NCBI RefSeq assembly: GCF_008086045.1
Contig: NZ_VSEY01000003.1
Location: forward strand, 124,001-188,000
DNA length: 64,000 nucleotides
Origin: Nonomuraea sp. PA05
GTDB lineage: Bacteria > Actinomycetota > Actinomycetes > Streptosporangiales > Streptosporangiaceae
Direction of reading: 5' to 3'
In this document: positions 58,070 to 64,000 of the stretch, one piece after another
Layout of the letters: the number at the start of each line of letters is the position of its first letter
How positions within the stretch are numbered: the stretch's first letter is position 1
Made by a program: the position numbers and the translations under genes
Notes under the pieces: generated by a model
Databases searched by the model: none
The model's input: the letters and a program-made list of their open reading frames with translations, nothing else
Told to the model about the DNA's origin: nothing

Positions 58070-58218
58070 TGGCGAGAACCGCTCTGGACTTCTACGAAGA
58101 CGAAGACCCGAACGAACTGCTGGCCATCTTCGACGCCAGAGAGAACGGCGTCACCACCTGCCCGACGTCGGCGCTGCCGCACATGCTGCTGTCTCCTACG
58201 GCTACCGAAACAAGCTGA
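58069..58218 (+). CDS. small protein, 49 aa, possibly frameshifted
   Basis: GTG overlapping the previous stop. LDFYEDEDPNELLAIFDARENGVTTCP is protein-like, but the -1 frame from about 58164 then reads DVGAAAHAAVSYGYRNKLITR, which looks more natural than the present end. A single missing base could explain it; the gene may be broken. Confidence 0.5.
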   Translation: MARTALDFYEDEDPNELLAIFDARENGVTTCPTSALPHMLLSPTATETS

Positions 58219-58274
58219 TCACACGTATCGTCAACCTCAGGCCGGTCCCCTCGGGACGCCGCTGCCTGGGCTTA

Positions 58275-58310
58275 GAGGCCCTCGCTCTCCTCCGGGAGGG
58301 CGAGGGCCTC
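58275..58310. terminator. bidirectional terminator between convergent units
   Basis: GAGGCCCTCGC (58275-58285) pairs with GCGAGGGCCTC (58300-58310), inner CTCC/GGAG with TCCG loop. Separates plus-strand late genes from the minus-strand helicase unit. Confidence 0.75.
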
Positions 58311-58326
58311 TTCGGATTGTCGGCCC

Positions 58327-58923
58327 CTACTCGGACTCCGCCACGAGTCGCTTGAATTCGGCCCAGAATTCCGGGCTGCTGTTCGCCTGCAGGCTTCGTA
58401 GCGCTGATGATGCGTTGTCGAGGCGGACAGGGATGCGGCGCCGACGGAAGCCGGCCGCGACAGCAGCCGCGTGGATCGACTTCTCGCCGCGCTGTACGGC
58501 TTCAAACTCTTCTGGCGCCTCTGCTGCCAAACGGGCTGCCGTGTATTCGGTGGACTCTCCCTGGATGGAAAACCCATTAGATTCTAATGGGTTTTCTGCA
58601 TCAGCTCTGGGTCGGCCTGGCGTGCCCGCCTTGGCCTCGCGCAGGAGGATCAGGAGATCGGGATCGTCCGTGCCAACGATGCGATCGATTAGCTCGATGG
58701 ACGCGCCCAACCCTTCAGTGGCCGGCGTCGTGACGAACTCCATGAAGCTCTTGAACATCACCACGGTCCTGGATTTGACGTCGTACCGCTCCCGCCATGC
58801 TTCCGTCTCCAGCAAGCGCTTCAGGAGCCGCGGCACGTACGCCAGGCCTGATTCACCGTTATGAACGGCGCCACGAAGGTCCGTTACGAGGTGGTCGTGT
58901 TCCACCCGCGGATCGACCGTCAT
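58327..58923 (-). CDS. partner of HNH-helicase, 198 aa, contains palindrome
   Basis: ATG 58923 overlaps the helicase stop by 4 nt, so it is coupled to it. N-terminal helices (LAYVPRLLKRLLETEAWRERYDVKSRTVVMFKSFMEFV), then IELIDRIVGTDDPDLLILL, and a ParB/HTH-like end (ARLAAEAPEEFEAVQRGEKSIHAAAVAAGFRRRRIPV). A TTA codon and an AT-rich 11-bp inverted repeat occur mid-gene (58569-58595), unlike the surrounding codon use. No named family. Confidence 0.75.
   Translation of the reverse strand: MTVDPRVEHDHLVTDLRGAVHNGESGLAYVPRLLKRLLETEAWRERYDVKSRTVVMFKSFMEFVTTPATEGLGASIELIDRIVGTDDPDLLILLREAKAGTPGRPRADAENPLESNGFSIQGESTEYTAARLAAEAPEEFEAVQRGEKSIHAAAVAAGFRRRRIPVRLDNASSALRSLQANSSPEFWAEFKRLVAESE
58569..58595. 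repeat. AT-rich palindrome AAAACCCATTA...TAATGGGTTTT inside CDS
   Basis: Arms 58569-58579 and 58585-58595, 11 bp perfect, 5-nt loop GATTC. T-runs flank both sides, so it would terminate transcription in either direction or serve as a binding/recombination site. It sits in an otherwise GC-rich gene. Confidence 0.7.
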
Positions 58924-60812
58924 TCGCCCTCCCGTGCGCCGGGAGCTACGCCGGTGGCCAGCCACTGCTTCGCGAACTGCAGACGCCTCTCAAGCTGTTC
59001 CTCGCTGCACTGACGGACTCCCCGTGACACGGGCACGCCAACGAGCTGGTTGAGGCGCCCGTTCACGGTGCCGTAAGGGATGCCGTAGGCACGCGCGACC
59101 CGCTGCGCGGCGGTGTTGTTCTGCTTCTTCAGCTTCTCCTTACGCTCGAACGGCGCGTCGGCGGCCTCCGAGGGGGGAACGGGCTGGGCCGTTGTGAAGG
59201 TGGCGCCTGCGTTGCGCAGGAGCTTGGCCACCAACGCGGTCGGCATGGCGGTGGTTGTCGGGTCCATCCGCTTGACCTGCTCGGCGTTAGCCAGCTCGGC
59301 CGGCGTGATGGTGTCGGAGTCGACGATGACGCCCTCGTCCGTTGGCGTCGCCGAGATGGGGGAAAACAGCGAGAAGAGCGGCTGCTCGCCCGACGGCCCA
59401 GAGCTTTCCCCGCCCGAGTCTCCGAGCAGTTCGGCGTCCTGCTGGTCGAGGATGTGGTCACGCTGTTGCTTGATCTGTGCGGCCATGGCCCGCAGCCTTG
59501 AGTCGTCGGGGATGTAGAGGTAGGCGGTCGGGTCGTCCTCGCCGGGGCGGATTCGTACGAGCCTGCCGACGACCTGGCGGAAGAACAACTCGGTGATCCA
59601 CGGTGTGGCGTAGACGCCGACCCGGAGTCGGGGGATGTCCACGCCTTCGCTGACCTTGCGTATCGTGACGATCCACGGAGCGGTCGACGACTTGAAGGTC
59701 TTGATCCGGCCGTCCGCCTCCGGCTCATCGGAGATCGCGAGAACGGGCGTCTGGCCTAGCGCGGTGAGCAGCTTGACCACTTCGCGGGCGGTGTAGGAGT
59801 CCTCGCAGAAGACGATGCCGCCGGCTTCGGGGTCGCTGGTGCGCACTTCGGCGAGCTGCGTGTTGGCCTCTTTGAGGACGGATGGCAGCCATTCGCCGGT
59901 GGGCGAGAGCGCGGTGCGCAGCCGGTGGGCGGCGTCGCGGTCATTGAGTTCATCCTCGAAGGTGGCGCTGCGGTTGGCGCCATTGGGAGCGGTCCACTCC
60001 ATGAGTCCGCCGCGGCGGGGGAAGAAGACGGCACGGACGACGCCGTCGGCCAGAGCCCGGTCGTAGCCGTAGCGGAAGTCCGGCGCGCCAACCCCGTCGA
60101 CGTAGTTGACGAACGGGATCTCGTCGTTGTCGGACCGGAAGGGTGTGCCGGACAGCAGGAGCTTGGCCACGGCTGGCTCGAAGGCGGTTCGTGCTCCAGC
60201 GCCCCAGGCGCGCTCTTCTCCGCCGCAGTGGTGGATCTCGTCGAGGATGACCAGCGTCGGCTTCTCGGAGACGAGCTTGCGGTAGATCTGCGGCTGCTTG
60301 GCGATCTCGGCGTAGGTTGCGGCGCACCCTTGCTCGTCAGTGGCGAGGCGGCCATCGGCGGCGTGCCAGCCGGGGTTGATGCTGATGCCCTGTCTGCTGA
60401 ACTCTTCGGCCCATTGGCTTTCGAGGCGTGCGGTCGGTACGGCGGCCACGATGCGTTGGACGCGCCCCGAGGCGAGCGCTCGGCGGGCGATTTCGATCGC
60501 CAGCCTGGTCTTGCCTGCGCCCGGGGTGGCTTCGACCAGAAAGCCGTTGCCTTCGCGCGGAATCCACAGGGTGTACTCCCTGAGGGCGTCCTCCTGCCAG
60601 GCCCGGAGCTGACTCATGCGATCCCCCTTCTGGAGATTGCATTCGGGACACAACGCTTCCCCGTTGCTCACGTCCGTTGCCCCTCCGTGGGAGTAGGGCA
60701 TGACGTGATCTCCGTGCCAGCCCGGCTGGAGATCGACTCCGCAGCGACTGCAGCGTCCATCGTTGGCCAGGAAGAGAGCGGCCCGTTGGGATTGGTTGAA
60801 ACGGCGGCTCAT
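58920..60812 (-). CDS. HNH-SF2 DEAD/DEAH helicase fusion, 630 aa
   Basis: Residues 21-60: HNH nuclease (CSRCGVDLQPGWHGDHVMPYSHGG ... CPECN) with DH at 35-36. Residues 65-450: SF2 helicase with Walker A TPGAGKT (96-102), DEIH (191-194), SGTP (221-224) and QVVGRLVR (motif VI). C-terminal about 150 residues end in a helix-turn-helix (NTAAQRVARAYGIPYGTVNGRLNQLVG). ATG 60812 follows GGGAGG by 7 nt; GTG 60818 is alternative. Predicted to move on DNA and cut or nick it; role (defence, replication, recombination) unproven. Confidence 0.88.
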   Translation of the reverse strand: MSRRFNQSQRAALFLANDGRCSRCGVDLQPGWHGDHVMPYSHGGATDVSNGEALCPECNLQKGDRMSQLRAWQEDALREYTLWIPREGNGFLVEATPGAGKTRLAIEIARRALASGRVQRIVAAVPTARLESQWAEEFSRQGISINPGWHAADGRLATDEQGCAATYAEIAKQPQIYRKLVSEKPTLVILDEIHHCGGEERAWGAGARTAFEPAVAKLLLSGTPFRSDNDEIPFVNYVDGVGAPDFRYGYDRALADGVVRAVFFPRRGGLMEWTAPNGANRSATFEDELNDRDAAHRLRTALSPTGEWLPSVLKEANTQLAEVRTSDPEAGGIVFCEDSYTAREVVKLLTALGQTPVLAISDEPEADGRIKTFKSSTAPWIVTIRKVSEGVDIPRLRVGVYATPWITELFFRQVVGRLVRIRPGEDDPTAYLYIPDDSRLRAMAAQIKQQRDHILDQQDAELLGDSGGESSGPSGEQPLFSLFSPISATPTDEGVIVDSDTITPAELANAEQVKRMDPTTTAMPTALVAKLLRNAGATFTTAQPVPPSEAADAPFERKEKLKKQNNTAAQRVARAYGIPYGTVNGRLNQLVGVPVSRGVRQCSEEQLERRLQFAKQWLATGVAPGAREGE

Positions 60813-61120
60813 CCGCACGCCTCCCCCGAAGCATGGCGCGGCGGCGTCCCCATTAACGCACAGTGAACCGCGCGGATCCGTGAGCAGAAGCGTGCCCTAT
60901 TCGAATCCGCTGCGTAGTGATTCAGCGCCTATTGCGAAGAGTTCTCGCATCAATACGGACAGCGATTACAGCACCGTGAAAGCGCCATCCAAAGATCATT
61001 GTTATGAAGATGATGGCAGAGTGTGATGCGGATCACTTGAATGCGCGATGGATTCATTAGATGATGCCCGCTTTCACTCGTTTGCCCTCATGTGATGGAA
61101 TTCTCCACAGTCGGTTGACA
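60813..61120. other. 308-nt AT-richer intergenic stretch, likely promoter of the helicase unit
   Basis: No ORF with a ribosome site seen. Base composition is visibly more AT-rich than the flanks. It must contain the promoter for the minus-strand helicase pair and probably the end of the small gene at 61121. I see no clear inverted repeats beyond short ones. Confidence 0.4.
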
Positions 61121-61264
61121 TCACCCAACGGGATGCTCTCGAAACAAGTCCCGCACGGCCTGGCTCGCCTCGGGCGGCACCTCCTCCGTGGCGAGGATGT
61201 GCTCCTCCATCTCCCTGCGTAGCCGTACTTCCGCCAAGCGCTGCTCAACCTCTTCCGGGTCCAT
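61121..61264 (-). CDS. small acidic helical protein, 47 aa
   Basis: ATG 61264 with GAGG 9 nt upstream (ATG 61273 is in frame). Sequence MDPEEVEQRLAEVRLRREME ... QAVRDLFREHPVG is a single charged helix. 308 nt upstream of the helicase start and same strand. Unknown; could be part of the same regulatory unit. Confidence 0.55.
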   Translation of the reverse strand: MDPEEVEQRLAEVRLRREMEEHILATEEVPPEASQAVRDLFREHPVG

Positions 61265-61344
61265 GGCCGACATCCTCACCCCGGTACGTGATCACCCGCA
61301 GCGATGTCCGTATCATCCCCTCGAACCACTATCGGGGGAGCGTC

Positions 61345-61662
61345 ATGGCGGATCGTGAAGTACCGAGTGACCTGCTGGAACTCAAGAAGGAGTTCCTCAA
61401 GGCCGAGGCGGAATGCGAGAGGATCAGCAGGGCGCTGCCATCCAGCGTCGACGTCGTAGCGCTCGAAGCAGAACGAGACACCGAACTGGAGCAGCAGCTC
61501 AACGAGGCGCGGGCGTGGAGGCTGAAACTGGTGGACGCCATCTACCGGCGCCCGGCCATGGCGAAAGGCGCGGAGGACCGGCTCAGGACCAGCCTGGGAC
61601 TGACACAGGCCGCCAAGGACGCCCTCGCCGCGGAGGCTGGCGACGGGTCCCCGCCCCCATGA
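61345..61662 (+). CDS. coiled-coil protein, 105 aa
   Basis: ATG 61345 after GGGGGAG. Helical: LLELKKEFLKAEAECERISRAL and VALEAERDTELEQQLNEARAWRL. A TATCAT box 30 nt upstream is a promoter candidate. Divergent from 61121-61264. Unknown. Confidence 0.65.
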   Translation: MADREVPSDLLELKKEFLKAEAECERISRALPSSVDVVALEAERDTELEQQLNEARAWRLKLVDAIYRRPAMAKGAEDRLRTSLGLTQAAKDALAAEAGDGSPPP

Positions 61663-61663
61663 C

Positions 61664-61697
61664 AACGCCCCGGCTGTGGGGAAGCAGCCGGGGCGTT
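61664..61697 (+). terminator. terminator hairpin, AACGCCCCGGCTG/CAGCCGGGGCGTT
   Basis: 13-bp perfect stem (61664-61676, 61685-61697), loop TGGGGAAG. Shares its loop with the terminator at 61994. Confidence 0.75.
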
Positions 61698-61787
61698 CCC
61701 ACATACCCCCCACGGCGCGGCGGTCCGCCGAGAAAAGCAGGGAACCTCGCGACACCAGTGCGACACAGCGGTGCTCCACTGACCGGC

Positions 61788-61985
61788 ATGACGAACACCT
61801 ACGAGATGCCAGACGGCGGCATCGAACGCGTCGGCGGCCACCCCGTCCTGCACGACGAAGCGGAAATCGACACCGCGTTCGCCGTCCGCTCCCTGCTGGA
61901 GTCGCAGTCCAGCGCGGAGGCGCGGCACCGTGTTCTCGCGTGGGTGGCCGCGAGCACTCTGGATGAAGACTCCACCCCAGTCTGA
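61788..61985 (+). CDS. hypothetical protein, 65 aa
   Basis: ATG 61788, no clear SD. MTNTYEMPDGGIERVGGHPVLHDEAEIDTAFAVRSLLES. Bracketed by two related terminators, so it is a mono-gene unit. Unknown. Confidence 0.6.
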   Translation: MTNTYEMPDGGIERVGGHPVLHDEAEIDTAFAVRSLLESQSSAEARHRVLAWVAASTLDEDSTPV

Positions 61986-61993
61986 ACAGTCAG

Positions 61994-62032
61994 ACGCCCC
62001 CGGTCATGGGGAAGCGACCGGGGGCGTTCTTT
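61994..62032 (+). terminator. intrinsic terminator ACGCCCCCGGTC/GACCGGGGGCGT + TCTTTT
   Basis: 12-bp stem (61994-62005, 62016-62027), loop ATGGGGAAGC, then TCTTTTG. Strong classical form. Confidence 0.8.
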
Positions 62033-62044
62033 TGTGCGCAGACG

Positions 62045-62317
62045 TCAGTAGATCTGCATGAGGTGCCGGTCCTCCCCGCCGATGCGGACCGCCGCGTCAC
62101 GGTACTCGGGATCAGCCAGCCTGTGGCGGTTGGACTCGGGTTCCAGACTGACGTTCTCCGTGTTGAGCAGGTGAAGGAGGGCCGCGTCTACCTCGGCCCG
62201 CGTCCACGCGCCCAGCCTGGCGCGGATCTCGTTCAGCCGAACCCAGTTGTTCTGTCGCGGGGCTGCCCTGTACGCGGCGATGATCTCCGCTATCAGGGCC
62301 CGGTCCGGGCGGCTCAC
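62045..62317 (-). CDS. hypothetical protein, 90 aa, winged-helix-like
   Basis: Minus strand. LIAEIIAAYRAAPRQNNWVRLNEIRARLGAWTRAEVDAALLHLLNTENVSLEPE reads like a winged helix (three helices plus wing). Overlaps the next gene by 4 nt. Unknown. Confidence 0.65.
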   Translation of the reverse strand: MSRPDRALIAEIIAAYRAAPRQNNWVRLNEIRARLGAWTRAEVDAALLHLLNTENVSLEPESNRHRLADPEYRDAAVRIGGEDRHLMQIY

Positions 62318-62616
62318 GTGTTCACCGCCTCTTGTGCCTCCCCGGTGGATCGTGTGGCCCCTGATGGGTTGACGGGGATCACCTTCACCTTGCTAGAGGG
62401 TGGCACTCCGTGTGCGTCCGTGTCTGTCTCGATTTCGACGACCACCAGCGGCGGCCCGTCGTCGGCGGTGTGGTCCACGTTCAGGATGAGCGGCCAGCGC
62501 CCGCCTGCTCGCGGTGGGTGCCAGCCGTTCATGGACACCAGCCGGTACATGCTGCCGCCCCTATACCGCATCTCCAGCTCGGACGCCGGCATCGTGATGG
62601 TGATGTCCTCCGCCAT
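62314..62616 (-). CDS. hypothetical beta protein, 100 aa
   Basis: ATG 62616 with AAGGAGGTG upstream, ATGA overlap with 62317. DITITMPASELEMRYRGGSMYRLVSMNGW ... beta sandwich. Unknown. Confidence 0.65.
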   Translation of the reverse strand: MAEDITITMPASELEMRYRGGSMYRLVSMNGWHPPRAGGRWPLILNVDHTADDGPPLVVVEIETDTDAHGVPPSSKVKVIPVNPSGATRSTGEAQEAVNT

Positions 62617-62697
62617 GGAAGGCACCTCCTTGTAGGTGTGGGAAGGGAATGTGGGCCCCGGCCGCGAGGTTCGGGCAGCCGGAGCCGGATGGGTGGG

Positions 62698-62714
62698 ACA
62701 CCCTCAACGGGTGT
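62698..62714 (-). terminator. hairpin ACACCC/GGGTGT between minus genes
   Basis: 6-bp stem, 5-nt loop, downstream of 62723-62932 on the minus strand. Confidence 0.45.
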
Positions 62715-62722
62715 GGGATTAG

Positions 62723-62932
62723 TCAGTCGTTCACCAGCGAGAACGGGGGACGACCAGTGCCGGGCTTCCACCGGCCGACAACCAACTGCTGCGCGTTCGG
62801 GTACTTAACCCTCCTGTCGATGACGACGTCACCGTCAGGCAGGAGGCGTACCTCGTCGGGGCGGAGGTTCTCTTCCGGGTACTGGTCGATGAACCTCTGC
62901 TTGATCTGCGAGGTCTCGTCGGGGCGAGTCAT
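62723..62932 (-). CDS. hypothetical protein, 69 aa
   Basis: ATG 62932. TRPDETSQIKQRFIDQYPEENLRPDEVRLLPDGDVVIDRRVKYPN; mixed alpha/beta. Overlaps the start of the next minus gene's end by 4 nt. Unknown. Confidence 0.6.
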   Translation of the reverse strand: MTRPDETSQIKQRFIDQYPEENLRPDEVRLLPDGDVVIDRRVKYPNAQQLVVGRWKPGTGRPPFSLVND

Positions 62933-63090
62933 CTGCGTCCTCGGAACAGCGCCGTGAGCAGCGTGTGCTCCTGCTCCGGTGTGGCGTCGGCCCATGTGCG
63001 CCCGTTCCACACCCACGCGGCTGCGGGCTGCTGTCGTGGCTGCTGTCTGCGGGTGTACAGCCGGTTCCTGTCTTGCTTCCGTTTGTTCAT
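62929..63090 (-). CDS. small basic protein, 53 aa
   Basis: ATG 63090 with AAGGAGAACC upstream. Arg/Gln-rich N-terminus (MNKRKQDRNRLYTRRQQPRQ), then WVWNGRTWADATPEQEHTLL. Follows ftsK in the same direction. Could be prophage or chromosomal; unknown. Confidence 0.6.
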   Translation of the reverse strand: MNKRKQDRNRLYTRRQQPRQQPAAAWVWNGRTWADATPEQEHTLLTALFRGRR

Positions 63091-63131
63091 GCCGGTTCTC
63101 CTTGGTTGGTTGCCGGATGAGATGGCTGTGC

Positions 63132-64000
63132 TCACGGCGCTTTCTGCGTCGCGCGGAGATTGCCGAGGAGGTCGGGCAGGTCGTCGGGCTTGACGAGCAC
63201 CTCGCGTGCTTTAGAGCCCTCGCTTGGACCGACCGCGTTCCGGCTCTCCAGCAGGTCCATCAGCCGCCCCGCCTTGGCGAACCCGACCCGCAGCTTGCGC
63301 TGCAGCATCGAGGTCGAGCCGAACTGCGTGGTCACGATCAGCTCGGCCGCCTGGATCAGCAGGTCGAGGTCGTCGCCGATGTCGAGCGCCTGCTTGGGGG
63401 CGGGCGCGGCCGGTTCGAGGTCTCGGTAGGCGGCGGCGCCCTGCTTCTTGCAGTGGGCGACGATCTGCTGCACCTCTTGCTCGGTGACCATGGGGCTCTG
63501 CAACCGGATGGGCTTGTTCTCGCCCGCGGGCAGATACAGGCCGTCGCCCTTGCCGATGAGGTTTTCTGCGCCCGGTTGGTCGAGGATGACCCGCGAGTCG
63601 GTGAGGCTGGAGACGGCGAAGGCGAGCCTGGACGGCACGTTCGCCTTGATCAGGCCGGTGACGACGTCCACCGACGGCCGCTGCGTGGCGATTACCAGGT
63701 GGATGCCCGCCGCGCGGGCGAGCTGGGTGATGCGCACGATCGAGTCCTCGACGTCGCGCGGGGCCACCATCATCAGGTCGGCCAGCTCGTCCACGATCAC
63801 CAGCAGGTACGGGTACGGCTGGTAGACCCGCTCGCTGCCCGGCGGCGGCTGCAGCTTGCCCGCCCGCACGGCCTTGTTGAACTCGTCCACGTGCCGGAAC
63901 CCCGACGCCGCCAGGTCGTCGTAGCGCCGATCCATCTCGCCCACGACCCATTCGAGGGCCTCGGCGGCCTTCTTCGGGTTGGTGATGACCGGGGTGATGA
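63132..64000 (-). CDS. ftsK: FtsK/SpoIIIE DNA translocase, C-terminal part (5' end outside window)
   Basis: Opens at the right edge and ends at 63132. [29 protein letters not shown], then Walker [14 protein letters not shown], then [30 protein letters not shown], and the gamma winged helix ([50 protein letters not shown]). Natural C-terminal end except for the final RATQKAP. Chromosomal housekeeping gene: it pumps sister chromosomes apart at the septum. It marks the right flank of the prophage. Confidence 0.96.
   Translation of the reverse strand, partial: ITPVITNPKKAAEALEWVVGEMDRRYDDLAASGFRHVDEFNKAVRAGKLQPPPGSERVYQPYPYLLVIVDELADLMMVAPRDVEDSIVRITQLARAAGIHLVIATQRPSVDVVTGLIKANVPSRLAFAVSSLTDSRVILDQPGAENLIGKGDGLYLPAGENKPIRLQSPMVTEQEVQQIVAHCKKQGAAAYRDLEPAAPAPKQALDIGDDLDLLIQAAELIVTTQFGSTSMLQRKLRVGFAKAGRLMDLLESRNAVGPSEGSKAREVLVKPDDLPDLLGNLRATQKAP

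Noticed and set aside
1-64000. CRISPR arrays, rRNA, insertion sequences
   Set aside because: No regularly spaced direct repeats, no rRNA-like sequence and no transposase found.

Overview
The window is high-GC actinobacterial DNA, almost all of it one temperate siphovirus (prophage) genome running left to right. Evidence for an actinomycete host includes a WhiB-like regulator, a DUF397 protein, DUF6221-like proteins, many GTG/TTG starts and TANNNT -10 boxes abutting start codons. The right edge enters the host chromosome, because the last gene is the C-terminal half of the septal DNA translocase FtsK. No integrase or classical immunity repressor is visible, so the left end of the element lies outside the window. 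Streptosporangiales (for example Nonomuraea-like) is my guess for the host order; the sequence does not prove it.

Layout. (1) 1-6.1 kb: DNA modification and regulation, with the end of a C5-cytosine methyltransferase, a large helicase-DNA methyltransferase fusion, a WhiB-like protein and two related Cys-rich HTH proteins. (2) 6.1-12.9 kb: a minus-strand small HTH gene, a divergent promoter with a palindromic operator candidate, an HNH protein, a replisome-organizer-like protein, a helicase-loader-like protein with a Zn finger, an MmcB-like nuclease and a DUF397 protein. (3) 13-25.3 kb: a dense array of very small genes, mostly with 1-20 nt overlaps, interrupted by a minus-strand ribbon-helix-helix gene with repeat operators, by hairpins with a GGTACCT loop, and by small Zn-ribbon genes on the minus strand.

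(4) 25.4-32.7 kb: a tail-fibre-like cassette with a 961-residue repeat protein, an HNH nuclease, small accessory genes and a minus-strand HIRAN-domain gene. (5) 32.9-44.4 kb: the head module, in canonical order: small and large terminase, portal, MuF-like protein, scaffold, major capsid protein, connector genes, tail terminator, major tail protein, and the tail assembly chaperone pair with a CCCAAAA -1 frameshift site. A minus-strand membrane protein sits between the chaperones and the tape measure gene. (6) 44.5-54.1 kb: the tape measure gene, a second copy of the fibre cassette found at 25.4 kb, and the distal tail and hub genes. (7) 54.2-58.3 kb: lysis and accessory genes: holin-like proteins, an amidase endolysin, a secreted lamin-tail-like protein, a third small membrane protein, and a strongly structured leader before two small genes.

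(8) 58.3-61.3 kb, minus strand: a translationally coupled pair encoding an HNH-SF2 helicase fusion and a 198-residue partner. Its position at the end of the late operon and its domain content make it the best candidate for an undescribed accessory (anti-phage or replication) system here. (9) 61.3-63.1 kb: two small plus-strand genes with near-identical terminators, then four small minus-strand genes, then ftsK. The main points worth testing are the helicase modules at both ends, the frameshift and possible ATC start in the tail region, the duplicated fibre cassette, the RNA leader at 57.7-57.9 kb and the repeated operators and hairpins in the small-gene array.
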